From Odontocerum albicorne (taxonomy: Eukaryota; Arthropoda; Insecta; Trichoptera; Odontoceridae), in the NCBI GenBank assembly GCA_949825065.1, contig OX463856.1:18286632-18350631 (forward strand): a stretch of DNA of 64,000 nt, read 5' to 3'. The position numbers and the translations under genes were made by a program. Positions 22,001-33,743 of the stretch are shown in pieces (the first letter of the stretch is position 1; every line of letters begins with the position of its first letter). The notes below the pieces were generated by a model. It was not told the DNA's origin. It did no database searches and worked only from the letters and a program-made list of their open reading frames with translations.

Positions 22001-23441
22001 TCTTTATGTTTGAACAATTTCCCACAAACTTCACACGGGAAATTTTTATCATCACTGTGTGTTGCGAGGTGGTATTTTAAATGAGCTTTTATCCTAAAGG
22101 CTTTTTGACAAATTTCACAAACAAAAGGTTTCTCAGTACTGTGTGTAGCGATGTGACTGGTGATTTTTTTATAGTGAAAAATTTTCCCGCAAACCGGGCA
22201 AACGGAATCTATCGGTGTTTCATTCTCTTTCTTCTTTTCAATTTTATCCTTTTTCACTTTTGTTCTAATATTGCCATTTTTATTTTTAATTTTTTCTTTC
22301 AAAACATTCGGTTTCCTTTTTGTTGACAATTTGGTTTTGGCATTATTTTTTTTGCTCTTTGTATTTTCTTCTTTGATTTCGTCATCATTTTCTAATGTTT
22401 CTAGAGTGAGGAAACTATCGACACAAGTGTTGTCATACTCGTGATCAGAATCACTTTCCTTTTTAATGTTTACAGTGCCTGTATCATACGAAACTCCCCT
22501 TAATATTCGATCGACTTCTTCGCAAGTATTTTTAAAATTAATTACAGTGTTAATAGTATCCATACATTTAGGGCATATTTGATCGGGAAGTCCATCATTC
22601 TCGTAAATCTAAAAAATAAATTAAGGAGTTCTGTTAATGAATTGTGGGTAGAATGTTTATATGACAGTAGTTTAGAAAGAAATTTTGTAGAGAAATAGAA
22701 GCAGGAAATAAGATAAATAGGGTATCAATTAATATTTACGAGAATACACTGATGAATTATATTTCGTGAAAGTCAAATATTTTTTACTTATTTCTAATGT
22801 AAAACATAGCTGCAAAATCATGCAGCTTAAGCCGTCAATTAATTGACTGTAGAAATTATGATTAAAAAATCACGAGAAAGATCTATTTATAGCAGGTATG
22901 TCAAACACGGGGTTTTCGGGCTACATGTAGCCCACAAACAAAGTCAGTGGCCCGCTGAGATTTCTTAAAAAATAATAGAATTACTTATGTAAACAAATTT
23001 ATTTTTGTTTTGATTTTTTTAATATCGAAAATATGGCTATCGACCTAGTGTAAAATAGCTTACGTGAACGACTGGGAAATGTATGGTTAGATCCAGTGAA
23101 TGAAATTATGAAAGAGGGCAAGGTAAGGAGTAAGAGAAACAGGAGTTGTACGAGAAGATGTATGGATGTGGAGAATGAGAAGGAAGAATGACGATATATG
23201 AGTTTGGCGCTTTATCCTCTTTGCCTATCCAAACAGTATGTTTGCTCTCTGTCCAAATATTTACATAAAAATAAATTATTATAAAAAAATAACCTACTTC
23301 AAGTGAACAACAAAGTTGAATTTTTGACAGTATTTTCATATTTTCAGTAAAGATACTGAATTTTGGGTCAGTGCTTAAACATAATCTGCACACAAATTCA
23401 CTTTTAGCGTTGTCAATCGCTGTGTCGCGTACCCCATCCAT
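19040..23441 (-). CDS. ZAD-C2H2 zinc-finger protein, seven fingers (paralogue 1)
   Basis: Predicted nuclear DNA-binding protein, 403 residues. Exons on the minus strand: 23441-23298 (48 codons), 22608-21904 (235 codons), 19402-19040 (120 codons plus stop); both introns are phase 0 with GT/AG ends. The ZAD spans residues 17-80: CRLC (18-21) in exon 1 and CPKC (60-63) in exon 2 form the four-cysteine zinc site of this dimerisation domain. A Lys/Asp/Glu-rich linker follows. Seven C2H2 fingers begin at residue 185: PVCGKIF, CEICQKAF, CEVCGKLF, CDICGKES (a degenerate hydrophobic core), CEICHQKF, CRFCDSKF, CPICDRGY. TGEKPF- and TGETPY-type linkers join the last three. Finger 4 is split by the second intron (ALK|SHMVVH). 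The closest relative in the window is the divergent gene at 25753-29133. Target genes cannot be predicted. Introns contain RTE and hAT debris. Confidence 0.92.
19733..19795. repeat. Short tandem duplication
   Basis: Two exact 29-bp copies (CCTTTGAGAAATAACATATT...) at 19733-19761 and 19767-19795, inside the second intron of the minus-strand ZAD gene. Confidence 0.8.
21500..21800 (+). pseudogene. RTE-like retrotransposon 3' end in a ZAD intron
   Basis: Plus strand: VAKRLKWKWAGHVIRIMD, then IRPIRRPKT and a terminal WADDD-type stretch running into a (GATGAT)n-like tail at 21785-21799. Order and tail fit the 3' end of an RTE-type element, antisense to the host gene. Confidence 0.65.
22895..23235 (+). 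repeat. hAT-like terminus and RTE 3' end remnants in first ZAD intron
   Basis: 22897-22960 has CAGGTATGTCAAACACGG followed by GTAGCCCAC and GTGGCCCGC, the wording of hAT elements whose ends read CAGGGGTGTCAAAC. Only this one end is seen. 23103-23235 repeats the RTE 3' block on the plus strand (TGTATGGATGTGGAG... TTTGCCTATCCAAACAG). Confidence 0.4.
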
Positions 23442-25752
23442 GTTAATTCACCTTATGTGGAATATTGAGGTACAATATTCGTTGAAACTTTTAATTATTA
23501 TGTACTTCAAATGGAAATTTATTAATAAACAATAAACACATTTAACCTTCGCTTCTATATTTGCTGTCAAAATGCAAACTTGTCAAAAATTGATAAAACA
23601 TTTCATAGAATGCTTTTATCAATAGACTCAGTCCCCACTAGTCCTCGTTCACATTACTTGGCATTGGCGTATACTCCTTCATGTATAGATTTTCAGGGCT
23701 ATTATTCAAGAGAGGGTTCGTCATCATAATACGACTTATACTCCACATAGAGTTCATGGTCATTATTAAAAAAAGAAGAGACCTTACAGTGTCGTAAACT
23801 TCATAATATTATAGAAATTTGTATGTATTCTCTCTTCTTATTCTTTAATAATGGCCGACTCCTATGTATATGTATGAAGTATTATTTCAGGAACAAATTT
23901 TAGAACTATATTGACGCAATAAAAGGCATTTTTTCGAACGTAATTATTAATTTCGGTCATAGTTGTTTTTTTTTCATGCCAGGCACATGATGTTTTTTTG
24001 CAGGGCTGTGGAGTCGGAGTCGGAGCCGGAGTCGTGGAGTCGGAACATTTTAGGCGGAGTCGGAGTCGAAAAAAATCGACCGACTCCGACTCCGTTTAAT
24101 TATTTTAACATTTTCTTTAATGAATAACGTTACGGTATGTGTTAACCAGTTAACTTCTCATCGTTTCATGCCTGATACTGTGCAGACTTTTATAATCGCA
24201 ATAAACCCCAAAAGGGGATTACGTTCAGTTTATTGCAGCCGTACAAATAGTAAATTCCTGCACTTAGATTCCTAGGGTTTTTATTTATTTTCTAGGAAAA
24301 TAAATAAAAATTATAAACAATATAAATAAGATTTAGTTAACGTATAAAAACAAATGAAACAACCTTTTTATTTTAAAGTGTTTTCTTATTTTTTTTAAAA
24401 CCTACCTGTGTTGTTTTTCTAATTATTTTAAAAGTTTTATTTAATTCTTATTTTAAATATTAAAATATATTTTTAATATTATTTTTGTGTGAAGATATTG
24501 CTTAATGCGTATTGTTTATATATTTTTTTATTAAATTGTTTCATTTGTGTACGAATATAATTATTTTTTTATTTATACCTGTATCCATGATTAATAAGTC
24601 AATATAAATACATTAGGTAGACGCAGTAAATTATAAAATAAAATAAAAATTGAAGTCAGAGTCAAAAGTTGGAGTCGGAGTCGGAGTTGGAGTCGGAGTA
24701 TAAAATAAAGCCGGAGCCGGAGTCGGTAAATTTTCATCCAACTCCACAGCCCTGGTTTTTTGTCCAGTCAGCTCAGACAAAATAATGCATTAAATTGTGT
24801 CTAGCTAATAGGATGTGAAGTAATTTACCAATTTTTAATGTTACTTGATTCACAATTTACCACAGTATACGGTAATAACCGTAATTGAGTTCGCAGCTGA
24901 ATTATTACACGTTTGTGATAAGGCACATGTTTGAAATTTATGATTTTTCTAGAGCCAGTCTTTAAAGAACACATAGCTTTAACAACTAAAAGTTATCTCT
25001 TAGATATTTGTACAACACTAGTTTCTATTACTTTAAAGAAATGATAGCTTTTGTTCAAGCTGGAATATTAATATAATACATTGTTGAGATAATTAAAAAG
25101 TATCCCTTTATATTTGGCGTTGAACAAATTTTGACTTCAGGAAAGGGTTTATTGAAGGTGGAACTAACCAACAGAAGTATTAATTTTTTCCTTTGCAAAA
25201 GAAAAGCGACGTAATAATGGCGGATGAAAAAAATGTTCTTTCTTTTCATTCAGATTTTACCGAAGACAGATGTTTCTCATGTTATTTGACCTTCATCGTG
25301 GGAAGGTCTCTTCTGTTACCCGGTGTGTAGTTTTTAAATCCGGATTTCTCTTAGGACAGAAGTATACATTGGCTGATTTTTCCGATATCAGGTGCTTTCT
25401 ATAGGTACCATCAGTCAACCTTTTGATATCCCTCAGGATGTGGATGCTCTTATATGTTAAATTTTACACACTTCTACCCCATATAAACGAACATTTATAT
25501 TAGGATCAAGTTCACTCACACTATTGAATTGGGGATTGATTTTTAGTCCTACAGGTTTTGGTCACATGCTAGACATCACTTGACACTGGCGTATACTCCT
25601 TCATATATGCTGGAAGATAAAGCAGCAGAGTTTTTGTGGAATTTTGACAGATGTACAAATTGAATCTTTGGATTGCTTTGGATGAATTTTGGCGGTGCAT
25701 TGGGCAGAAATCTTAATAAATTTTATAGTCATAAACATTTTTCTTTAAGAAT
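23442..25752. other. Intergenic region between divergent ZAD genes
   Basis: 2.3 kb separating the two start codons; it must contain both promoters but no TATA or initiator can be assigned with confidence. It holds the hAT element at 24001-24754. A direct repeat around GGCGTATACTCCTTCAT lies at about 23655-23695 and 25570-25610, a related piece of which also occurs near 51100. Confidence 0.5.
24001..24754. mobile_element. Non-coding hAT element
   Basis: 754 bp with inverted ends CAGGGCTGTGGAGTCGGAG (left) and a matching CAGGGCTGTGGAGT end on the other strand at the right. Flanks are GTTTTTTTG and GTTTTTTG, an 8-bp duplication differing by one T. Subterminal GGAGTCGGAGTC and GGAGCCGGAG repeats occur at both ends; the middle is AT-rich and non-coding. 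Same terminus as the element at 32888-33980. Confidence 0.88.
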
Positions 25753-28700
25753 ATGACAGAAATAAACGATAAGTCCGCACTGCCAATAGAACCCACGTTT
25801 AAGCAAGAAAATATTTGCCGCCTGTGTTTAGATAACGGAGCTACATTAAACATATTCAACGAAGACATTATATTATCAATGATAGAAAATTTTTGCCCAT
25901 TGCAGGTAATATAATATGACTTTGTTGAATGCGTAACGAATAATTGATGCCCAGTTTAGAATAACTCATGATTAGAATATTTATTGTTTTGGTCCACGGA
26001 TTTAAGTCCATGGATTGTTTTGGTACTTATGTGTTTCAAACAAACAAAATTGAGTTTACTAAACACTGTTTCAAATGTATTTATGAACCAATTTATATTG
26101 CTTGCTGGAAATATATTATCTAATATTTTAATCTTTGTTACTTGTTTAAGTGTCCAGTTGTTGATTAATTTTTTGGTTAGATTATTACTTTTTAATGTAC
26201 TTATATGCTATCACGCCATCTCCCTCTCAGGGCAGGCAGAGAAGACAGAAAACCCGTTTTTCTATCCGGGCATACATCTTTCTCTTCTACAGCCATACAC
26301 CTCACACAACTACGATTTCTTAGACTTTTTACATTTCCTTCTTTCAAAATATCCATTCTTTCTGTACAATGCATTTCACTCATTTTGTTGGTGAGTGATT
26401 AAGTAACAGGACCTTTAAGAAAGGATTTTGAGGTAAATTTGTAGATAATAGCGAACCTCTTTTAAATTACCAAGTTTTTTTCACCATTTGTATAGCTTTT
26501 GCAATTTGAGGGGCATCAGCAAAATTGGCAAGAATTTCTTTCTATTTCTTGAGCACTTCACGAATAGACAACGCAGGAAAACAATATATTCTGGAATATA
26601 TAAAAATAAAATTTTAAAGTTGCGCTGAAAACAAAAAGAAACATTTTGTTTTAATTAAATAATTTGATTTGTTTTTGGTGGTGTTATTCCGTAACTTCAC
26701 ATCATTTTTCTGTGTTTCAAATGGCATTCTTTTTGGTATCAGTTATTGTATGTGAATAAAAAAAGTTTTCAATTTTTCAAAGGCTATGTATGCTTCCATA
26801 ACTGAAGCTACAGATGGTGGATCTTCTTCATCAACATCTTTAACCTGTTCTGTTGCCCCCGTTAACCTAATGTCCCGCCTCTATCCTCTTTGGGGTGGGT
26901 GATGAAAGTGGCAGTGGTGACTAGTATGTAGTAACAAGTATTGAAGTGAAATAGGTGCATCTGGAATTTTCTGCTCATTGTTTGCATTAAATTAAATAAA
27001 TTATTTGTTTAAATTAAATAAATTACATTGTTTACATTAAATAAATCCATTAAATCGGCCATTTATATTTTGCTACAAAATATGGTTTTGATATTTTGAT
27101 AAAATGATGGATAGAGTATTTTGCATGTTTTACATGGAATCAATTTGAGACGGGATAAAATAAACAAATGTAGAAGAACAATTATTGGAGGTTTCAGGTA
27201 GTAGGAAAAAAATCAAGAAAGTTTCTAAATGTTCCAAGAATAAGAACAGGAGTACCATTTTTGTCTACTGAACTTTGCCTATGGTGTTCAAACAATTACC
27301 ATTGTTTGAACACCATTGATTCTTCAATTGCAATTGGTTTTCCCAGGATCCTGTTTTTTACAATATTTTCCTGAATAATAAGACTTGGAATTTGTTACTT
27401 CAAATTATTAGATTTAGATTATTTTTGTTGTCTTGGTTTTGTGTTTGGGTGTTATATTTCTGTTAGAATTTTTTTTTAGATATTCGAAAGTGATGGACTA
27501 CCGAGTACTATATGTCAAAATTGTTTGAACACACTGAACCTTATTGAAGAATTTAAACGGCGCTGTTTAGACAGTGACAAAATATTAAGAGGCGATATTG
27601 TTAATCAAGAACCCGAGATTCAAATATTTGTGAAAAAAGAGCACGATTCAGATTTCGGTAGTGATAATGACATTTCAACTAATGATCCTGTAGATGAATA
27701 TGACACAAAAATAGTTAAAACTGAAAAAAAAGTGAAAAAAATCAAAAGGGAACCTAAAGGTGCTACAAACTCAAAGAAACCCATTAATAAAATATCAAAA
27801 AGAAAAAAGAATGAAATAATTACACTTATAGTTCCTCCAAAAACCAAAAGCAGACTGTGTCCTGTTTGCGGGAAGACTTTTTCATCCAGAACTTCTTTAT
27901 CCGGACACATAAGTACTCATAACACTGATAAACCTTTCACGTGCGAGGTTTGCTCAAAAAGCTTTCGTGCTAAGTCACAGTTACAACTCCACTCTACAAC
28001 ACATCTTACAACCAGAGAATTTTCGTGCGAGTCATGTGGAAAGACATTCAAAACTAAAATAGATGTAAATAGACATATGAGAATTGTTCACAAAAGGTTA
28101 AGAAAAGTGTCATGTGAAATTTGTGGAATGGAAGCAGCAACAAAGGATGGGTTAAAGGTTGGTCAATTTCTTGATAAGTCTCCTTAAAGCGTTCTTCTTT
28201 ATTAAAAAGAGGACATCCTGAAACTAAGCTTTTTCAACATCCCATGAAAACTCTTTTGAGCTAAAAGGACTGTGTGATAGTTAATGCAAAAGAAAATAAT
28301 AAAAATGTTTGCTGAATTTTATTTATTTTGTCAGCATCATCTCCTCCAATAAAAAAAGTTGTACATGGAATTTAAAAAGATTTTTTTTGCAATTGAACTA
28401 TATTTTCCTGAATCGTTTATTTATACACAATTAATGAAACACAAAAGTATTCTTTTATCAAATTGAGTGGAAAATAGTGAAATAAAATTCAATTTATATC
28501 TCGTGTATAAAAATTCAATAAACATTTGAATGGAATATTGTGAAAATGAAGAATAATTATTTGGTTTCTTCTTCTTTTTCAGTTGATTTATAGTAAGATA
28601 TTTTGAGTGATACAAATATTTAGATTTAGACCAACATTTCAAGCGTCTATGTCTATGTTCATACAAAAAATTAGATTTAGACATAGATATTTTGAGATGT

Positions 28701-29133
28701 GACTCCATATAAAAATTGAGACTTAGACATACTTGTCAATATTTTGAGTGATGTGATACCATAATTAATTTTTTTTTTTTATTATTTCTTTTTTCAGTCA
28801 CACATGCTGATTCATACCCGCGTAAAAAACTTTGAATGTTCAATCTGTGGAATGAAATTCAGCTACATGCATAGTCTGAAGCAGCATGAACGCACTCACA
28901 CTGGAGAGAAACCCTACAGCTGCAGGTTCTGTGATGGCAAGTTCTCGTTGCATCGCACCTGGAAGGACCACGAACGGTTGCACACTGGAGAGACTCCCTA
29001 TCAGTGCCCTTCTTGTCCCAAGGCCTTTGCACAGCTCTCCAATATGAAAAGTCACTTTAGAAACAATCACCGTGAACAAGATTTTGATAAACTTTATACC
29101 GGATTAAGAAGACGGAAGTATGATTCTCATTAA
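25753..29133 (+). CDS. ZAD-C2H2 zinc-finger protein, seven fingers (paralogue 2)
   Basis: Predicted nuclear DNA-binding protein, 388 residues. Exons 25753-25905 (51 codons), 27480-28157 (226 codons), 28798-29133 (111 codons plus stop), both introns phase 0 with GT/AG ends. The ZAD has CRLC at residues 22-25 in exon 1 and CQNC at 63-66 in exon 2, with the shared junction wording (I)F/YE(S/N)DGLP right after the intron. An acidic then Lys-rich linker (KKVKKIKREPKG) follows. Seven C2H2 fingers start near residue 178: CPVCGKTF, CEVCSKSF, CESCGKTF, CEICGMEA (degenerate core), CSICGMKF, CRFCDGKF, CPSCPKAF. It ends GLRRRKYDSH, matching GLRRKKY of paralogue 1. The splice position inside finger 4 is also the same. 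Introns hold an RTE 3' end (26205) and a pogo-like remnant (26690). Confidence 0.92.
26205..26395 (-). repeat. RTE-like retrotransposon 3' end
   Basis: Plus strand CTATCACGCCATCTCCCTCT and GGCAGGCAGAGAAGACAG match the terminal blocks at 7661 and 16230; minus strand is the sense strand. Located in the first intron of the plus-strand ZAD gene. Confidence 0.55.
26690..27130 (-). repeat. pogo/Tigger-like remnant, second copy
   Basis: Homologous to 14700-15060 over several blocks (for example TTTATATTTTGCTACAAAAT and TTTTGATATTTTGA). The minus strand reads DEEDPPSVASVMEAYIAFEK, in the style of a pogo-like C-terminus. In the first intron of the plus-strand ZAD gene. Confidence 0.4.
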
Positions 29134-29284
29134 TATTAGTTTTGATTAACGCTTGGGTTAAGTTATGATTGGTTTTCTGATTTAATTATTAGTGTCAGCC
29201 AATTTTCATTATAGCATAATGAAATATGCTTCTAATCTGTCAAAATTTCAATAGAAATTATATTTCTGTTACATGTTATCTGGA

Positions 29285-29290
29285 AATAAA
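29285..29290 (+). other. Candidate polyadenylation signal AATAAA
   Basis: Canonical hexamer about 150 bp after the stop codon of the plus-strand ZAD gene. Confidence 0.5.
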
Positions 29291-29329
29291 TTTCCTATTT
29301 TAGGTCAAATTTAAACGTAAAATTGCACC

Positions 29330-29770
29330 AAATTATTGTGGATAGTGGTTTTCAATATTGTCAGTATTTCAGCATTAGCTCATCTTGTAAAACGCTGGTT
29401 ATTTTCGATTTTAGTCATCATCAGTGGTACTCAGCCTTCCAGAGCAATCACTATCGAGTGTCATATTACCATTATGAATTTTTTAAACTGCATTTGACAC
29501 ATGCGATTGCTTATTGCATTTTTTCCATATACTGTACAAAGCTTTTTATTTGGTTTGTGTCTCTTTTTGTCCTTTGCAATAGTAAAAAAGTATTTAGCAC
29601 CAAAAAAATAATGTTACATTTTCAAATGACGCAAAAAACAGTTCAAGGGATTTTTGGTAAACAATAACCGAAAAATGCACTAAACTATACCTTTCATAAA
29701 ATAATATACATTCAGCACATTTATAATGAAGTTGGCAATGAAAATTTTGTCCTAACGATATCGAAACTAC
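29330..29770 (-). pseudogene. Fossil mariner (family D), N-terminal part
   Basis: Homologous to 50000-50500. Minus strand conceptual words include TVYGKNAISNRMCQMQFKKF, corresponding to the mariner HTH region (YGxxAIS... WFxxF). Heavily decayed with no defined ends. Confidence 0.5.
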
Positions 29771-31039
29771 TTTCTAGACAACATGTAACATACTATCTAT
29801 TTGTTTTTATTATCAAAATTGTCTCAGAGAGAGATAGTGTAGTAGTTTCCCATGTTCTACGTCACATTTGTCTAGTTGACAGATTTGTTACATGTAAATC
29901 CTGTTGCCGATTTACAACTATATTGGGAAAACCTGTACAGACTGAGATATCTTATCTGGGATGCTTGATTTCTTAGCCAGCTTGTTACAATAATTACATG
30001 GCTACTGTTGTTCCAGTGATACACCATTTCAATTCATACAGTGAAGTTGAATTATATAAACTAGGATTTGAAGTGACATACTCAATTGATTCAAATATTC
30101 ATAGAGAAAATTAGCTTCAGGATTGAAGTTATAAAAAAATATACATTGTTGAGAAATTGATACGTGATTAGTTAAAAAAATCTTAAATGGACTAAGTATC
30201 TAACTAATTTAATACTATTTTTGTTCTGCCAGGAATAGGGATGCTAAAAAACTACCTCTAACCAGGTTTGTTCGCATCTTAGAACTATATGTCCTTCCAC
30301 ATCAAGTCAAGACTTCGAATGTCCTTATAATAATGTGAATAGTGAAATATGGACTAAGTATACTAAAGAAAGATCTATAGCACTGTTTTCGATTAAGAAA
30401 TTAATGGAGGATTCTGAATAATTAAGAGATAGAAAACATTTACTTTAGTCTAGATTTGATAACTCTGAACTAAAGAAGTAGGTTGAAATGGCTGAGATAT
30501 TTGGAATAAATGAGCAGCGAAGAGAGTATACAATTAAACATCAGAGACCCATAGGATGATCAACACTTTGATGGTGTGATGAGGGACCTAGAAACCTTGA
30601 GCGTCATCCAACGGAGTGAGTTTATGGGAGATAGAAGAGCCTAAAGAGGTATGGTTTTCTAGGCTATAGCTCTCAAAAGGTCGTGATGCCAGATGATGAC
30701 AAAAATTATTTGAATAGTATGTCACGCATCCACTCTTAGAAGATGTATATACATGAAGCTGCTAAAACAAGAGATTACTGAATATAAATGTTTTTAAGTT
30801 GAAATGATGTTTAGATCTGTTATTTATTTTTATTTATCAAAATTCTATAATGATGATATTAACATCTAATTAAGATATACACTAAATTTTCTTCCAAATT
30901 AATCATGCATTAGTATGGTACGCGCGCCTACAATCGCAGATATTACCAAACCCTGTATGCGTGTATATTATGTTTTTTCTTATACACACATATTAAGTTT
31001 TCTTTATAAATTAAGCACAGTAAAAGATTGACTAAAAAT
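29771..31039. other. Intergenic stretch without recognised features
   Basis: About 1.27 kb, AT-rich, no frame above about 60 codons and no family motif. A block at 30590-30690 (GGTATGGTTTTCTAGGCTATAG) may be repeat-derived but I could not match it. Confidence 0.4.
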
Positions 31040-31293
31040 AATCCTGATGCATTTTGGACATATTGCTAGAAAGAATGATGAAAATCTGAAGAAGCTGATG
31101 ATTACGGGGACAGTTCAAGCGAGCAAGAAGATGTCTTGTGAGATGGACGGATCAAATAAAGGAGTAAGGCGCCAAGTTTGAGATATAGCAGAGAACCACG
31201 ACGATCAGCATTGGGCACGTAGTGAAAAAGAAGAGATTGACAACAATAATTAATATAGTAAAAGAAGAGATTGACAACAATAACTAATATAGT
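31040..31293 (+). repeat. RTE-like 3' end with terminal tandem duplication
   Basis: Plus strand fragments LFGHIARKNDENLKKLMITG and WARSEKEEIDNNN follow the RTE order (FGHIAR, then WxxxExE near the end). The last part is duplicated in tandem: a 34-bp unit starting AAAAGAAGAGATTGACAACA at 31226 and 31260. Confidence 0.6.
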
Positions 31294-31299
31294 AAAAGT

Positions 31300-32853
31300 C
31301 TGTTCATTTGAAATTTTGAGAACCAAATTTCACAAAACAATTAAGTACGAATTACGCAATCACTAAAAGAAAATTGGAATTTGCTCGGCATTTCCCAATT
31401 GCTGAGAACATTGTGGCCATTTTTTCTAAATGTTAAGTAAAGTTTTATTGACATATTTCCGCAATATTGAGGTATAACATATTTAATGTTAAAATAAAAA
31501 AAAATTATTTATTATTCATGGGCAGTCAACATGTACGAATTAAAAAAAAAACCATTGTAATTGTCACTTATTTAATTTTGACATGGTCACTTATTTACAC
31601 TGATTAACTTGTTTATGTTTGCATGCGTAGTATAAATATGAAGATGCCATTGGGTTTTTATTTGGTTGCGTACGATATGTACGATTCAAAGTTTTTGACA
31701 AAATGCTGCTCACAGTTGTGAAATAATTAAAGGTATATTAAAAAAAAACTAAAAATCCATAATAATTTACATGTGAAGGACATTCAAAACTACTTTTTAA
31801 TATCACTTATTTGGGTTAAAAAAGGCATCCAACTTTGGAAGATGAATAATATGACTCGTTACGATTTATAGATCTAGAAAATGGTGCAAAATATGAATTA
31901 AGAATTATTGTTCTGATAATGTAATGGACTTTTACTTTAATGAAACAGAACAATTATAATAATAAACAGTAATAAAAGTTATGCAAATATGGTCTCTCTT
32001 TTAAAGTATATTATTTTACTGTACTTACTCTTCATCTTGTGATGATGATAGTAATGATGTGTTGGACTAATATAACTTTAGACTACTATGGACCTTCGAT
32101 GATATGTTGGAATAATTGGTTTACCTCGGTTAACTGAAATTGTGGATATATTGGAACTAATTTAAGTATTTTTTCAGTATATCGGATGATTGAATAAAAA
32201 TTTTACATATTGAAGAGTTTTAAATATTATGTCTTATATTATAGGTCAGTTAACAAACAGCAAATCTCACTCGAATCAGTATCAAAATCGTAGTGATTTG
32301 ATCTATGTCATACGTGTACTTTTGAGCTTGACCACTAATATATGTTAGTGATACAAAACAATGCAGTGAGATCAATCTCGAGACTGTATCTTATCCGGCC
32401 TGTAATATCACAGAATACTTTTGTAAATAAAAAAAAGATCAGTAAATGTGATATAACAAATCTGCTCTATATATTCTTTCTAAAATATAAAATCAAAATA
32501 TTTACTAAAAAAGTGTAAACTTTCATTACCATTTTGCTTTTCCTCAAGATTTTTATCTTAAATCACAGGTGTAACGATTGATGTATCTGCTGTCATTTAT
32601 TCAATTGTACCTTTTTCCATTGAGTTATATAAAATAGTTTTATATTATTTTCCATATATCTTATGCACTTAGGGTCCAAATTGAAATATAAATATAACGT
32701 AATTATACATTTCATAAATAATATTGCTCTTCAAATTTTAACATTTTATAGATTTTGGGGCGCTGAATACACAACAGTCAAAATTCTGAAGTTAAATTTA
32801 AAAAGTACAAGATAAATTGGACATTTCTGTATTGACATGTAGGTTTATTCTTG
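31300..32853. other. AT-rich stretch without recognised features
   Basis: About 1.55 kb of very AT-rich DNA with no long frame, terminal repeats or RNA-like sequence that I could identify. Confidence 0.45.
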
Positions 32854-32917
32854 TCAATTGAATAGGTGCCGCGAATAAGGTGGTAACCAGGGCTGTGGAG
32901 TCGGAAGAAAAAAAACA

Positions 32918-33065
32918 CGACTCCGACTCCGATTCCTATATTTACCAACAACACGACTCCGACTCCACAACTCCGACTCCACGACTCCGACTCCACGACT
33001 CCGACTCCACGACTCCGACTCCACAACTCCGACTCCACAACTCCGACTCCACAACTCCGACTCAA
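32918..33065. repeat. Subterminal CGACTC tandem array of the hAT element
   Basis: About ten copies of a CCACGACTCCGACT / CCACAACTCCGACT unit (mostly 15 bp, built from CGACTC hexamers). A shorter set of the same hexamers is at the opposite end (33905-33970). hAT transposases usually bind short subterminal repeats, so these are candidate binding sites that have expanded. Confidence 0.85.
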
Positions 33066-33161
33066 AAAAGCTCAATTTTATCAGGTTGTTTCCTACCTTT
33101 GCATACAGCCATTTTTTTCATGTTATACGGATAAAAATAAAACAAGATCAAACTTTAATAA

Positions 33162-33743
33162 TTATTTATTAGAATTCATTCTTAAAAACAACATTGCTTC
33201 TATTAAATCTGTATTCGTAGAGGCTCTCAAATCAGAATTGAGAATTTTAAGAGCGGAAAATAACCGCTCTACGGATACTTGGGTTGGCGGTAATGCTGTA
33301 ACGATCAATGCTGAATCTTTTACGATTTCTAGATACCGCTGTATTGCCATTTCAACATTTAACTTATAAGTTCGGTCAATTTTTTCCATTATTTTCAATG
33401 CATCATAAAATTCAATTTTAAATTTTGAAATAGAGTCTCCTTCATCTATATTGGGACTGTGATTCAAACGAGGACGTTTTAGTTTATCTTGTTCATTGAG
33501 ATATTTTTCTAAATCGTCTTCAGATTCAGCGGTGTCGGATGAAGATGATGATACTTGGTGTACGCTGCCTGCTGTCGTCTCTTTTTCTAGTCGAAGGCCT
33601 TTCATACGAACGGTTAATTCAAACAGAGCATTTTTAGCTCTATTTATTTGTTCTTCCGTCAATATGGATCGAACCATGGGGTTAACATAGATCCCAGCCA
33701 ACAGAATTTTCTTTCGACGTGAGAAAGAAGGAGACAAACACAT
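33162..33743 (-). pseudogene. hAT transposase C-terminal fragment (dimerisation domain)
   Basis: 193-codon open frame. The C-terminal part reads LPPTQVSVERLFSALKILNS, LRAST and LIEAMLFLRMN, the hAT dimerisation (hATC) signature. It starts upstream in a serine/acidic linker (SSSSSDTAESEDD), and the RNase H-like catalytic part and BED finger are absent. Being inside inverted repeats with a target duplication, it is element-derived and not a domesticated host gene. Confidence 0.85.

Noticed and set aside
32880..33134. Ser/Asp/Thr-rich repetitive frame (DSDSTTPT type) as a gene
   Set aside because: It is the plus-strand translation of the CGACTC array of the hAT element.
33162..33743. Domesticated hAT-derived host gene
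   Set aside because: It lies inside an element with terminal repeats and a perfect target duplication and lacks most of the transposase.
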